A DNA stretch of 64,000 nucleotides from Inonotus obliquus (Eukaryota > Basidiomycota > Agaricomycetes > Hymenochaetales > Hymenochaetaceae). The notes under the pieces were generated by a model. The model searched no databases, was not told the DNA's origin, and was given only the letters and a program-made list of their open reading frames with translations. The translations under genes and the position numbers were made by a program. Location: the NCBI GenBank assembly GCA_032164295.1, contig JAJHTX010000007.1:2268501-2332500 (forward strand), read 5' to 3'. The number at the start of each line of letters is the position of its first letter. The first letter of the stretch is position 1. Below are positions 11,531-21,634 of the stretch, piece by piece.

Positions 11531-13119
11531 CTAGCTCTTCAAAGCCTCGGCTACCTCTACGTCGAGTTCCTCGGGACTTAGCAAATCCTCAATGCACTGT
11601 ATTGACCCAATAAAGGGAAAATTAACATCAGAACTCGAACATTTAGTTGAAAGGTCCAAGAAATGTAGTGTACGCACGAAACCGGAGCAATATATCGTTA
11701 CATCATCCTGAGTGGCTTGCTTGGCTTGATGCTCAGATATATTCTTATCTTCCGGCGGTGACAGCTTTGATTTCGATTCAGGGGCATCGCCACCAGACGT
11801 TCCGACTTCGCGGGGCTTGAGATCAGGCTCGTCTTCCGCATCCTCGATCTCGATTAGAGAGCACTGGATGCACTGTAGAATCACAAAAACCCCAAACACA
11901 TCATTCAGCCATGGCATCACACTTTCACTGAAAGCTGAACAAACCTTGTCAATAAGCTCCGGTCCTTCCTCGTCTTCCTCGCCCTCTGCAACCTCTTTCA
12001 TCGATTGCTCCACTTCCTTCCGCTCCTCATCCCAATCTCTCTCCGGACATTCCGGCATCATTGCGCCTCTATTCGCTTGTGCGTCTGCACCTTCATTCCC
12101 TTCAATCCCAGCATGACCCTTGACATAAACGAATTTCACCGGAAACCCTTGACTTTCGCGTCTCCGAATGAGAGAAAGGATATATTGGATCAGAGGGGCG
12201 TTGCGCACGGGTTTCCCGGCAGAATTCTTCCAACCACGGTGTTCCCAGTCTTGGTGCCACAGCTGCAGACCTTTACGGAGAGTGTGGATGTTAGGAAATT
12301 CTTAGACAGGATGGTGAATGAGGACTAACATTGGATAGAATACTTCGAATCTGTCTTGATCATGAGGGGATACGTGAGGGGCGCTGTCTCAAGAACGCGC
12401 GCTATTGCCTGAAATTATGTTAACCAAACGTTATGACCCCCAGTATTACCAGGACGTACGATAAGTTCCGCTCTGTTATTTGTTTGGTCACCAGGACACC
12501 GCTCTGCCAGGTTCCTTCGGAGCATAAGTGGCTGGTTGCATGTACAAGGGAGCCAACACACCTCTTATCATTACGACCCCACCATACTCCGATACCCGCG
12601 ATGCTACCAACCTGTCCATTACCCTTGCAAGCGCCATCGGCGTACACAACATTGTACCCTTCCTCATCCTCTCTGCCTTCCTTTGTCTTTCCATCTTTAT
12701 CCTTCTTCATATTGCTCGTTCTCTGTAGAGGGACAGGGAGGAAGCTTCTCTGACTACTGGAAGGAACAAGCTCAGTAGAAGTGGAAGTCGAAACGGTGAT
12801 CGAAGTGGCAGGTAAAGTGGCAGAGGGAGACCCAACAAAATTTTGAGCTTCCCTCAGCGTCTTGAACTTTTTATATCTGGCGCCTGTGTAACCCTTCACA
12901 TGTGGTTCACAGTCTCCCCTGAGCGCCAATGATCGGGGCGGAAGCTGCGGTCAGCTTCATTACTAATGCCTCAAGATGAAAGAGGGAAAGAAGAAGAGGG
13001 ATTGTATTGCTCGAGAAGGGGATGCTAGGATCAAGATACTAGTAGATGAGTACTAACCAGGTAGAATAGATTCCTGGGACACGTCCCCTTGCGACGGCGT
13101 AGAAGCCTGCTTTCGCCAT
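11531..13119 (-). CDS. RNH1: Ribonuclease H1 with N-terminal hybrid-binding domain
   Basis: Degrades the RNA strand of RNA/DNA hybrids. The start at 13119 gives MAKAGFYAVARGRVPGIYSTW, which splices to GDCEPHVKGYTGARYKKFKTLREAQNFV. Together these form the hybrid-binding (viroplasmin-like) domain. After a serine-rich linker the catalytic domain shows YADGACKGNGQVGSIAGIGVWW (first Asp), NNRAEL (Glu), KTDSKY (Asp) and VKGHAGIEGNEGADAQAN (last Asp region), so all four acidic residues are present. A long acidic C-terminal extension (EEDEEGPELIDK..., ending EVAEALKS) is not part of the usual enzyme. A 69-bp in-frame segment there (starting VCSAFSES) may be an intron. Diverges from BUB2 across about 206 bp. 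Confidence 0.92.
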
Positions 13120-13325
13120 TGTCACAGACGGAGTGAATAGCACAGCTCGAGATGATATTGCAGCGGCATGTAAAGGGCGCAAGACTGTATTTATGATTGC
13201 TAACGGAGAATAGAATATGGTAGAGCGCAGACAAGGACGGAAGTTATTCTCACGTGCAACTCACGTCGCGCCCACCATCTTGTTTGGTTCACTCGAAAGT
13301 CTATACGTCCTCAGACATAGTATCA

Positions 13326-14679
13326 ATGTCTCTAACGGAGCAATCACCCGAGGACTCCCAAAGAGCCGCAAAGACCTTCAACAGAATCCTCAATCAACCA
13401 AAACTTACAGGGTCGGCTCAGCCACAAAGAACCGACAAGCAGATCCAGGAAGGCATCCGGAAGCTTCGTCGTCTCATCCTCGTGGATGGCATCCCTCACT
13501 CGGTTGTGAGTCCCCTTTCTACAAATTACGTCTCCATTCCGTTGAAGAGTCCGTGTAAACAGGATCCGTCTCTTCGTCCACGTGTATGGAAAATCCTACT
13601 CGGTGTGAATAACATATCGGCGGATAAGTATCTGCGATATGTCAGGAAAGGCCCTTGTGAATTTAAAGAGAAAATAAGGAACGATACTTTCAGGCAAGTT
13701 CATTTTCCTCTATCCCATCTCCTTAATTCTCACTGTCATTCTCAGAACGCTAGCAACAGACCGAGGCTTCAAGGAACGCGTCCGAGAAGACATGCTTGTC
13801 CGTCTTCTTGACGCTTTCGTTTGGAGGAATTACGAACGTCAAGAACGCGCTGAGGCTCAGCGTATTCATCATACTCCAATGACGTTTACGTATGTTCAAG
13901 GCATGAATGTCCTTGCTGCACCATTTTTGTACACTATGCCTTCGGAGCTGGATGCGTTCTTCTGCTTTGCGAGGTTTATTGAGTATTCGTGTCCGCTGTA
14001 TGTGCAACAGACGCTGGAGGGAGTACATCGGGGATTGAAGGTGAGTGTGTTACCTCGATTTGGTATATTATGCAGTAGGAATTGAAAGTGATCCCGTGTA
14101 GCTGCTAGATCGATGTTTGAAAATCGTTGATCCTGAACTCTTCGATCACCTCCGCTCAAAACGTCTCTCTGCAGAGATCTATGCATTTCCGTGTATGTTT
14201 TCTCCTTCTATCAGTACTAGAATATGAGTCCTATATCTAACGTTGGTTCGTTCGCTGTCCGTCTGTGCTCAGCGGTAATGACCCTCTGCGCGTGTACGCC
14301 ACCCTTAGACCAAGTCCTTCAATTATGGGATTTCCTCCTCGCGTTCGGCGTACATCTAAACGTCCTATGCGTCATTGCACAGTTACTATTAATCCGGGAT
14401 GAGCTGATGGCAAGTAAGAGGTACGCGTGTTCCTTCCTAGTTTCTCAGCTTCCGTTCCGACGTGATTAATGACCTATTCTATTCTACACCGCTTGTTCGA
14501 TCTGGCATCCTCTACATTTACTCTTTTCCACGTTGCATGTGTGCAGTCCAATGAAGCTCCTGCGAATGCTCCCTCCTCTCGAAGCACAACCCGTCATTGG
14601 TATTGCTGTAACGCTTGTCCGGGACATTCCACCAGATCTGTACGACGAACTCGCAAGACACCCTTATGAAGTTCGATAA
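13326..14679 (+). CDS. BUB2: Bub2/Cdc16-type TBC-domain Rab/Ran GAP of the mitotic exit checkpoint
   Basis: GTPase-activating protein of the two-component Bub2-Byr4/Bfa1 type that restrains the mitotic exit or septation GTPase. Spliced protein: MSLTEQSPED...RKLRRLILVDGIPHSV / DPSLRPRVWKILLGV...IRNDTFR / TLATDRGFKERV...YVQGMNVLAAPFLYTMPSELDAFFCF...GLK / LLDRCLKIVDPELFDHL...YAFP / SVMTLCACTPPLDQVLQLWDFLLAFGVHLNVL. Both TBC catalytic fingers are visible: IRNDTFR (IxxDxxR) and YVQ (YxQ). The block from VMTLCA to LWDFLLAFG matches the Bub2/Cdc16 branch rather than other TBC proteins. The upstream Met at 13254 is an alternative start, but MSLTEQ is more likely. Ends HPYEVR at 14679. Confidence 0.9.
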
Positions 14680-15196
14680 ACCGCTGGTAGTGGACACCTT
14701 GAAATTGCGAGAGCGCATAAGAACGAATGAACACCGTTTCTTACGACTTGAGACGCCTATTTATTGCATTGCCTCCTGGATTCGGGTCCGTTCCTGTTCA
14801 ATTTCGTTATCATCCTAGTTTGTAATATTGGGTTTGCAACATTTTCCCCGTTTCTTCCTCTTTCCGCTCTTCAAACTGCACGCTTACAATGATGTAGAAT
14901 AGCATACTCCTGTAATGGACGAAAAATAGTCGATGAAGACCACAAGAACACTCTTTTCTGATACTCGTAAACAAATCAAAGCTAGCTGAACTCTGGTGTA
15001 TTATAGTTGTAACGTTTGTTTGTCTGAATCGTCCTTGAAGAAAAGAGCGAACAAGAATGGATGTACATAAGGCTGTATGTGTTGTATGAGCAGCAGATGG
15101 TTGCAGATCACACCGATTGAGCCTTGACGTTTACAGTAATATATTCACATAGGCTTCTTGCCATTTACCCGCCTTCAGACAGACTCTCTTGCTGCC
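14680..15196. other. Spacer between BUB2 and RPC17
   Basis: 517 bp on the shared strand, holding the BUB2 3' UTR and the RPC17 promoter. No ORF or RNA gene recognised. Confidence 0.5.
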
Positions 15197-16063
15197 ATGG
15201 AGGTATGCTCGACTCAGCTTCATTTCGGAAAAGATACAACGCAGTTGACGCGAGAACAATAGGTCCTTTCTAAACGCTCAGCACTTCTCTCAAACTACGA
15301 AGTTCTTTCCCTCCTCAAGGAACTCGAATCCGAACAGCTTGCTCGTCAGAAAACGGCAATTCGAATAAAGAAGGAAGAGGAGGAGAGGTTGGCATTGGGA
15401 GGGATAACTGATGTTGCACCAGCGAGTTTGGCGGGTACATTCGTGCAGGATGAGGTATGCGAGAATCTTAGAACGGTTGAGTTCGAGGTACGTCTCTCTT
15501 TAACCACCTCCTGGGTTAGTTTTTGCTCTAGCTGAGAGGAAGATGATGTGAAGGCAATACAATATTTAACATCAGATCATCAACCTACGAAACAGCAATC
15601 GACGGAATCCATCACACAACTGGTTCGGAACTTGAACAAGTTCGACTTGACAAAAGCGGAGAAACTCCAGATCGTGAACCTCGCTCCTACAGAACCTGTT
15701 GAGCTTTATGTTGTAAGTTAGTTATTCCTCTTTGGTCCCCCATCATAATCCACAATCTTATTATATTCTTCGTAGATTGTCGAAGAAATAGAAGACAGGT
15801 TTGGTGGTAGTATGGATGAAATCCTCGACGTCGTTCGTTCTTCTCTTACCGAATCCGAACCACTCTTCCTAGCTGTCGAAGAAGACACCAGTCAGACTCG
15901 CACTAGAGACGATTTCTCACAGGACGCCTCAGGCCACGAGGCCCGACTGGGTTGGGACGAGGGTGAAGCTGATGGCGAACGGTTTGATGACCTATTTGAT
16001 GACCTGGGTGCCGGTGCCGGTGTGGAGGGTGACCTCGAGATGGGGGATGGGAATGAAGACTGA
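15197..16063 (+). CDS. RPC17: RNA polymerase III subunit Rpc17 / CRCP (Rpb4-like)
   Basis: Subunit of the Pol III stalk that pairs with Rpc25. The start codon sits on a two-codon exon (ATG GAG) and splices to VLSKRSALLSNYEVLSLLKELE, the characteristic N-terminus. It continues as TVEFE / AIQYLTSDHQP...LVRNLNKFDLTKAEKLQIVNLAPTEPVELYV / IVEEIEDRFGGSMDEILDVV, the HRDC-like Rpb4 fold. The C-terminal 60-70 residues are acidic and unusually long (GWDEGEADGERFDDLFDDLG...). Stop at 16061-16063. Confidence 0.9.
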
Positions 16064-16854
16064 TAGAACTACTGGTGTTTGAGGTGATTAGTCCATCATC
16101 AATATCTACTTTGTCCGTGTTGGTACTTCCCTGTTTCTGGCTCACTGGGTATCTTATTCTTATCAGCGTACTTTTGTAGGTCTCTGGGACATATCGCATG
16201 ACTTTAACAATAGCACGTAAATTTGACTTAACGTCCAAACGATCAAAGTGTGATGTACTCAAGAGAACACCCTGAGCTTGTGACATGTGCGTATCAGTCA
16301 ACTTCCCCAGGAATACTCAGCAGGTTCGCAGTGGCCTGGACTAGCACTATACCATTTGTGTTTTGCTTTCATTCTTGCCGAATGATATGAAGTGTTGAGA
16401 CTGTAGGTATTGGGTCGTTCGATTATGGAATCGAGGCTATACGTGTTGAAATTCGTATACAGGTAGTAAATGCAAATAGTATTCAGAGGAGGAGGCTCCT
16501 GATGGGAGGTACCAATGCATGCGTGACCCCCCTCCTCCTCCAATGCGCTGTGTGACGAGAAACCATCACGAGCAAAGTATGATAATCCTTTCTCCTTTCC
16601 CCATTCATCTGTTGCAATGTTTTTCTCGCCAGTCACATGCGCAAACCATTTCGCTTGGCGCAGCAGTCCCAGCAAGCTTTGGTGGTGCGTCGCTTCGTAT
16701 TGCAAAAAAGTTGCTTTGCACCTTGGCGCGTCGCAAACCTCAATGACGTACAAGAGTGGGATTTGGGGCTCTTACTGAACATCTCACAACTCTCGGTGTA
16801 CTCCGCAGCGTCTATTGCATAGAAGAAGATTGACTCTTCTACTATACAAGCGAC
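16064..16854. promoter_or_regulatory. Upstream region of duplicated gene copy A
   Basis: About 790 bp of 5' flank. From about 16168 onward it is repeated, with scattered changes, at 18816-19750 upstream of copy B. Shared blocks include the stretch around 16168-16260, the AAATGCAAATAGTATTCAGAGGAGG block near 16470, and the last 150 bp up to the ATG (ending CAAGCGAC before both start codons). It contains no supported ORF. Confidence 0.7.
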
Positions 16855-18480
16855 ATGTCCGAGTCAGATTTCTCGAGTGATGAACCAGGTGTCGTGGTAA
16901 AGAAATTCGAGCCGGAGACAACGGGGGTCTTGTATACAGCTGGACGGGCTCGGAAGGAAAATGGCGAATGGGTGATTAGTAGAAATGACATTCAAAAGGC
17001 TCAGTTACTTGACGAAAGGATTAAGGCGGCGAAAAAAGGGGACAGGGGAAGCAAAAGAGGAAGTGAATATAACACAGGGAGGTCACGCAGGCGATCTCCG
17101 AGTCCTGAACAGCGTGGCAGAAGTCCTTCGAGTCCTCCCCCTCGTTCTCCCGCCGAACAACCCGAAAGACCTCAGCGGCCACACCGTAATCGGCAAGATC
17201 CATTTAGAGAAAATGACGACTCGAATGGAGTAGTCCGGAATGAAGGAGGGAATGACCCAAGACAAGATAGGGGTACGGAACGGTATCCAAGAGCAAGACA
17301 GCCTTCTATTCCTCCTCCCACCGAACGACAGTTACAGAGTCGATTTCCAGGAGTTCACTTAAGCCAGTATGGGCCACCGCAGTTCGGCCAGTTCAACCAG
17401 TTTCCCCCAGGTGCGGAGGTGGGTGAATTCTACACTGGGGATTCCACACCTCCTCCTCGTGGTCGATGTAACACTGGCCCTCAAGAACAACGTCCTACCG
17501 AGACAGGGGGTAGAAATGATCCGGTTACTCAACGTGCTCCGTCCAACACTCGTTCACGATCCAAGGCATCTGTGCGGACTGGCCATGGAAATGCTGCACC
17601 GGAAAGCACTCCTCTGCCAGCGCCAGCGCCAGCAGCACCATTGCCCCCTGTTGTACCAGATGGCGGTGTTCAACCCGAGACCGCTCCTCCGCGTTCACAA
17701 TCCAAGGCATCTGTGCGGACTACAGGTTCTCAACACGGCAAAGGGAAAAATGTAGTCCCGGAAAGCGCTCCTCCTCCTGTACCAGCACAGGTAGGTAAAG
17801 ATGCCGGCGAACCTGTAAGCGTAGAAAGGGAGCCTCCTAGGGCACCCTCCAATGCGCCGTCACGCAGGAGCAATCATGAATACGAAGATAAGAAGGATGA
17901 TAAGGGTAAGGCTAGAGCAAGTTCTCCTCCTTCTCCTTCTCCAGGAAAGCGTGGCGAAGACAACGGTAAGAGCGGAAAGGCTCCAAGTAGAGAAGTGTCC
18001 AGGGACTCTGTTCGGACTACGGTACCGGACAGCACTCCTCTGCCAGCACCAGATGGTGATGTTGAACTGAAGACCGCTCCTTCGCGTTCACATTCCAAGG
18101 CGGCATCTGTGCGGACTACTCGTTCTAAACAAGACGAAGGGGGAAATGTAATCCCACAAAGCGCTCCTCCTGCTCAGGCGCAGGGAGGTAAAGATGCTAG
18201 TGACACTGCAAGCGTAGACGAAGAACCAGACGAGTCGAAGGAGGGGAGGGGACCTCAAAGCGTCACGGGTGTGAAAGAACCTGGTAGTAAACAACCTTCG
18301 AGGGCATCTTCCAAGACGCCGTCACACAGGAGAAGAAGAAAAAATCTAGCAAATGAGTTAATGCAAGAAAGACCCCGAAGTCAAATCAGTATGCATACTG
18401 CCCCGGGTGGAACGTCGGCTCCAAATAAAAAGGCGGAAAGAACGAGGTGGAATTATTATTATGTGAGACCCCATCGTTAG
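16855..18480 (+). CDS. Unrecognised disordered Ser/Pro/Arg-rich protein, copy A
   Basis: Single-exon ORF of 541 codons with no recognisable fold. The start is fixed by the conserved CAAGCGAC-ATG context shared with copy B at 19751. Residues 1-65 are moderately ordered (MSESDFSSDEPGVVVKK..., KENGEWVISRNDIQKAQLLDERI). The rest is an SR/P-rich disordered tail with imperfect internal repeats of the form SRSKASVRT...PESTPLPAPAP, recurring near codons 230, 280, 365 and 400 with spacers of 40-60 residues. No signal peptide or membrane segment. It may bind RNA or chromatin given its SR and basic content, but that is only composition. Probably lineage-specific. Confidence 0.7.
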   Translation: MSESDFSSDEPGVVVKKFEPETTGVLYTAGRARKENGEWVISRNDIQKAQLLDERIKAAKKGDRGSKRGSEYNTGRSRRRSPSPEQRGRSPSSPPPRSPAEQPERPQRPHRNRQDPFRENDDSNGVVRNEGGNDPRQDRGTERYPRARQPSIPPPTERQLQSRFPGVHLSQYGPPQFGQFNQFPPGAEVGEFYTGDSTPPPRGRCNTGPQEQRPTETGGRNDPVTQRAPSNTRSRSKASVRTGHGNAAPESTPLPAPAPAAPLPPVVPDGGVQPETAPPRSQSKASVRTTGSQHGKGKNVVPESAPPPVPAQVGKDAGEPVSVEREPPRAPSNAPSRRSNHEYEDKKDDKGKARASSPPSPSPGKRGEDNGKSGKAPSREVSRDSVRTTVPDSTPLPAPDGDVELKTAPSRSHSKAASVRTTRSKQDEGGNVIPQSAPPAQAQGGKDASDTASVDEEPDESKEGRGPQSVTGVKEPGSKQPSRASSKTPSHRRRRKNLANELMQERPRSQISMHTAPGGTSAPNKKAERTRWNYYYVRPHR

Positions 18481-19750
18481 TGGTAGTCGCTGAGAGAAGA
18501 ACCAAGCGGAAGTAAATTTGTAAAATCAATGGTATTAGTATTGGTATTTTCTGGCCGGTGGCTTGGAATGGAATGACGCTATTTCTACTTTATTGAAAGA
18601 GGACAAGAAACACTTGAAAGAAGAACGGACTATCATGATTCATGATTTGGTAGATTAAAGCACATTAATAAAAAGTTGATTGTGATGTTTGAGGTTTGAT
18701 AGATACTGTGAACAAATAGCAGTAGTATCCGATAACACATTCATTCAAATTTCGGGAGTCGTTCAAGTCAAGCATTGACTATGAAAATATGACCGTACTA
18801 TGAACTTCAGTTGCAGTACTTCTGTAGGTCTCTGAGATATGTCTCGAGTAAGGATCATATGATTCATCAATATGACATGGAAAACTTGATTTCACGACCA
18901 ACCGATCAAAGTGTGATAGTCGAAAAAAGTCTCGGCGAGCGCCTTGCACAGCGGGCAAGTCTGAATTTATAAATTAATATATTATAATATATATTCTCTC
19001 GCCCACAAATAGTCACGTGTCTAAGTGCTTGACGATCTCTAAAAACGAAAGAATCAAAGATACCGACTCCACCTCCATCCTGTCTGTGTTGTCACTGTTG
19101 TGACCTTCCCCGGAAATGGTAGCATCTGTCGTGGCCTGGACCAGCACTATGTTTACTTTCATTCGTGCCGGGTGATATGGAGATGCTGAGACTGTAGGTA
19201 TTAAATCGTTCAACTTATAGACCCGAGGTTTGACATGTTAAGATCTGTATACAGGTAGCAAATGCAAATAGTATTCAGAGGAGGCTCCCTGATGGGAGGT
19301 ACCGATACATTTCCTCCTGTTCGCTGCGCGAGGAGAGCCATCACTGGCAGGTAGGGTGTATTGCAATGCCCCTTGCCCCATTCAACTGCGCAAATCAGTT
19401 TGCTTTCAGTCACAGAAAAATAGGTCACAACCGTATTTCCCCCTCCCATTTCGGGTGCTTTGTTAAGCAATGCGATGGTACAGTGCTACAAAGTACACCC
19501 CCGTGTGACTCATTTGCTTACTAGTACATAGCAAACTAGTCCTGATAACGGGCGCGATTGTGAACGAGCTTCCCTCCCTTGGTAGTGCGTCACATTATGT
19601 TGCAAAATATTGCTTTGCTCTTTAGCTCGTCGCAAATAAAGATTCATAAGACTGGAACTTGGACCCTTACCGAACATCTCACGACTCCCGGAGTGTTCTC
19701 CGCAGCGTCCATTGCGTTGAAGAAGATTTCCCTTCCACTATCCAAGCGAC
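18481..19750. promoter_or_regulatory. Spacer between copies A and B: 3' flank of A and 5' flank of B
   Basis: The first about 320 bp (to 18802) resemble the 3' flank of copy B near 20830-21160, including a GATGTTTGAG...TGTGAAC block. From 18816 the region matches the 5' flank of copy A. An AT-only run around 18970-19000 is likely not coding. No ORF supported. Confidence 0.65.
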
Positions 19751-20704
19751 ATGCCACGTCGAGAACAAAGTCCACCAAATGAACCTCTAAAATTTCAATA
19801 TAGTCGGTATGGGCCAGTGACGTACGGCCCGGTTCTTCCCCGCCCTCTGAAATACAAGCTAACGGGGCATCAAGTTGATGACGGCTCGCGAAATGTCTCT
19901 GATCAAGACAAGCGAACGGGGCATCAAGATGATAATGACGGCTCGCGAGACGACTCTGATGGGGATCCAGATGATGATGACGGCTCGCGAGACGACTCTG
20001 ATAAGGATCCCTCGCAATACGACTCTGGTGATTATGATGATTACGACTCGTGCTCCGACACCGGGACTTGTACATCTCTTCAGGAGCCGCGTAACGCTGG
20101 CACTCGAAAGCTTGGAGCACCACCTTCTACGCGCCTTCTGAAACCACCACCTCCGAGACCCGAGAAAGGATCGAGAAATAAGAGAGAACTTGGGTCACCA
20201 CCTACTATGCGCCTTCTGGGACCACCACCTCGGAGGCCTAAAGGATCGAACAATAACCCGAATCCTCATGATGATTTGGCTCTAGTAATTCGGCCACGAC
20301 CCGGAGGACCGGATGATTCCACCACTACTGACCAGCCTCCTCCTCCGAGTCGCTTGCTTCTTTTAACAGACGGCGGTAAACAGCCCGGAACGCGTTCACA
20401 CTCCAGGGCATCTACGGTAGATGAGAGAAGTACTCTTGTACTGTACAAAGGTGGTCGAGTAAAAGCCAAGAAGGATCCAAGTTCACAATCCAAGGCATTG
20501 GTGAGGAGTACGCAATCTGGACACGAAGATGGGGAAAAATCACTCGCTAGTGTGAAAAAACATAGAAAGGCGCCGACTCAAGCAAGATCCGCGAGTCAAA
20601 TGAGTAGACTTAGTGTACAGACCGAACCGGGAAGTGCTCGAAGTAAAGTAGTGAAACCACCGAGTAGGAGTTCTCTTTTGAACTCCACTGGTAGAAGTCG
20701 TTGA
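19751..20704 (+). CDS. Unrecognised disordered protein, copy B
   Basis: Single-exon ORF of 317 codons, paralogous in position to copy A. It opens MPRREQSPPNEPLKFQYSRYGPV and then has a short acidic tandem repeat (HQxDDxGSRDDSD-like units, about residues 38-85). Two proline-rich repeats follow (LGAPPSTRLLKPPPPRP and LGSPPTMRLLGPPPRRP), then a basic Ser-rich tail with SHSRAST, SQSKALVRSTQS and RSASQMSR. It lacks copy A's N-terminal 65 residues. No fold, signal peptide or known motif is visible. Start chosen by identity of the flanking context with copy A. Confidence 0.65.
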   Translation: MPRREQSPPNEPLKFQYSRYGPVTYGPVLPRPLKYKLTGHQVDDGSRNVSDQDKRTGHQDDNDGSRDDSDGDPDDDDGSRDDSDKDPSQYDSGDYDDYDSCSDTGTCTSLQEPRNAGTRKLGAPPSTRLLKPPPPRPEKGSRNKRELGSPPTMRLLGPPPRRPKGSNNNPNPHDDLALVIRPRPGGPDDSTTTDQPPPPSRLLLLTDGGKQPGTRSHSRASTVDERSTLVLYKGGRVKAKKDPSSQSKALVRSTQSGHEDGEKSLASVKKHRKAPTQARSASQMSRLSVQTEPGSARSKVVKPPSRSSLLNSTGRSR

Positions 20705-20741
20705 GAGAAGAAACCAGCTTGAAAACTTGGAAAATGAATTC

Positions 20742-20815
20742 GGTAATGGTAACGGTAACGGCAATAATGGTAATGGTAATGGTAACGGCAATGGTAACGG
20801 CAATGGTAATGGTAT
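20742..20815. repeat. GGTAAY/GGCAAT hexanucleotide repeat
   Basis: About twelve imperfect units of GGTAAT, GGTAAC and GGCAAT just 3' of copy B. The equivalent place after copy A (18530-18555) has only two or three units of the same kind before the shared TTTTCTGGC, so the repeat expanded after duplication. Confidence 0.9.
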
Positions 20816-21634
20816 TTTCTGGCTGGCTATCTGGCTCGGAAAAGGAAGATTAATGATTTGAATGATCAATCATTTTGTTATATAGGATATCTCTACTTTA
20901 TCTGCTGTCTCTCATTGAAGGAAAATTTTAAAAAACAAAAAAACTAGTACTTGATTGGAAAAAAAGGGGCTATATATGTTACTACCGTTAGAATATGAAT
21001 GCATAGATTTATTTATTTATGATGAAAGTGATTGATTGAGATGTTTGAGATCGATGTTGTGAACGTGAACAAGAATTCAGTATCCAATTGCAATGATCTA
21101 ATGATTCATTCATTCAATTTGAGGTGAGTCATTCAAGCAAGGAGCATTGTACGACCATAAGAAATTTGCATGAAGCTAAGGAAAGTCGCCGACCTAGTAT
21201 CAAGTAATACCAGTGTTATTAGAAGGTCAGAAGAAACGACGAAGACTGTAGTAATGCTCCTTATATCCCTAAATCCCTAAGAACAACGATCGGAAGAATA
21301 GATTATGGGGGTACAATATGTAGCGCCTATTCAGGTTGGTGAATAGTTTGGAGGAAGAAAGAGACAAGGAGGTTAATCGTGCCGGCACGATCCCCCTCCT
21401 CGTCAGAAGTGAAGTGAAGATTTCCTTCCAAAGATTACAATGATAGATATGGAAAGGGGAAGGTCGGATAGGTAGATAGCAAAAGGATAGACGAACAGAA
21501 GAAAGCAGAAAACAAGTAACGGATTATCGAAAACAACAAACAACATAGCATGAAACGCGATACCGAAACAGTAAAAAAATATGGATGGTAGGTCGCTCGC
21601 CTTTGCCAAAAAAAACAAGATTAGATATAAGAGA
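20816..21634. other. Copy B 3' flank and F-box gene 3' region
   Basis: The first about 340 bp match the copy A 3' flank. The remainder is A/T-rich and gene-free up to the F-box-like gene stop. Confidence 0.5.

Larger units (their letters stand above)
16168..21160 (+). repeat. Tandem segmental duplication (unit A 16168-18802, unit B 18816-21160)
   Basis: Two head-to-tail units, each with 5' flank, start codon, one long disordered ORF and 3' flank. Non-coding blocks line up by eye over hundreds of bases (for example GTACTTTTGTAGGTCTCTGG against GTACTTCTGTAGGTCTCTGA, and GATGGGAGGTACC in both). The proteins share only scattered SRSHSKAS/SVRT-type motifs. Boundaries are approximate. Confidence 0.8.

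Noticed and set aside
20540..20869. Minus-strand ORF with a long Leu-Pro run
   Set aside because: Produced by the hexanucleotide repeat and antisense of copy B.
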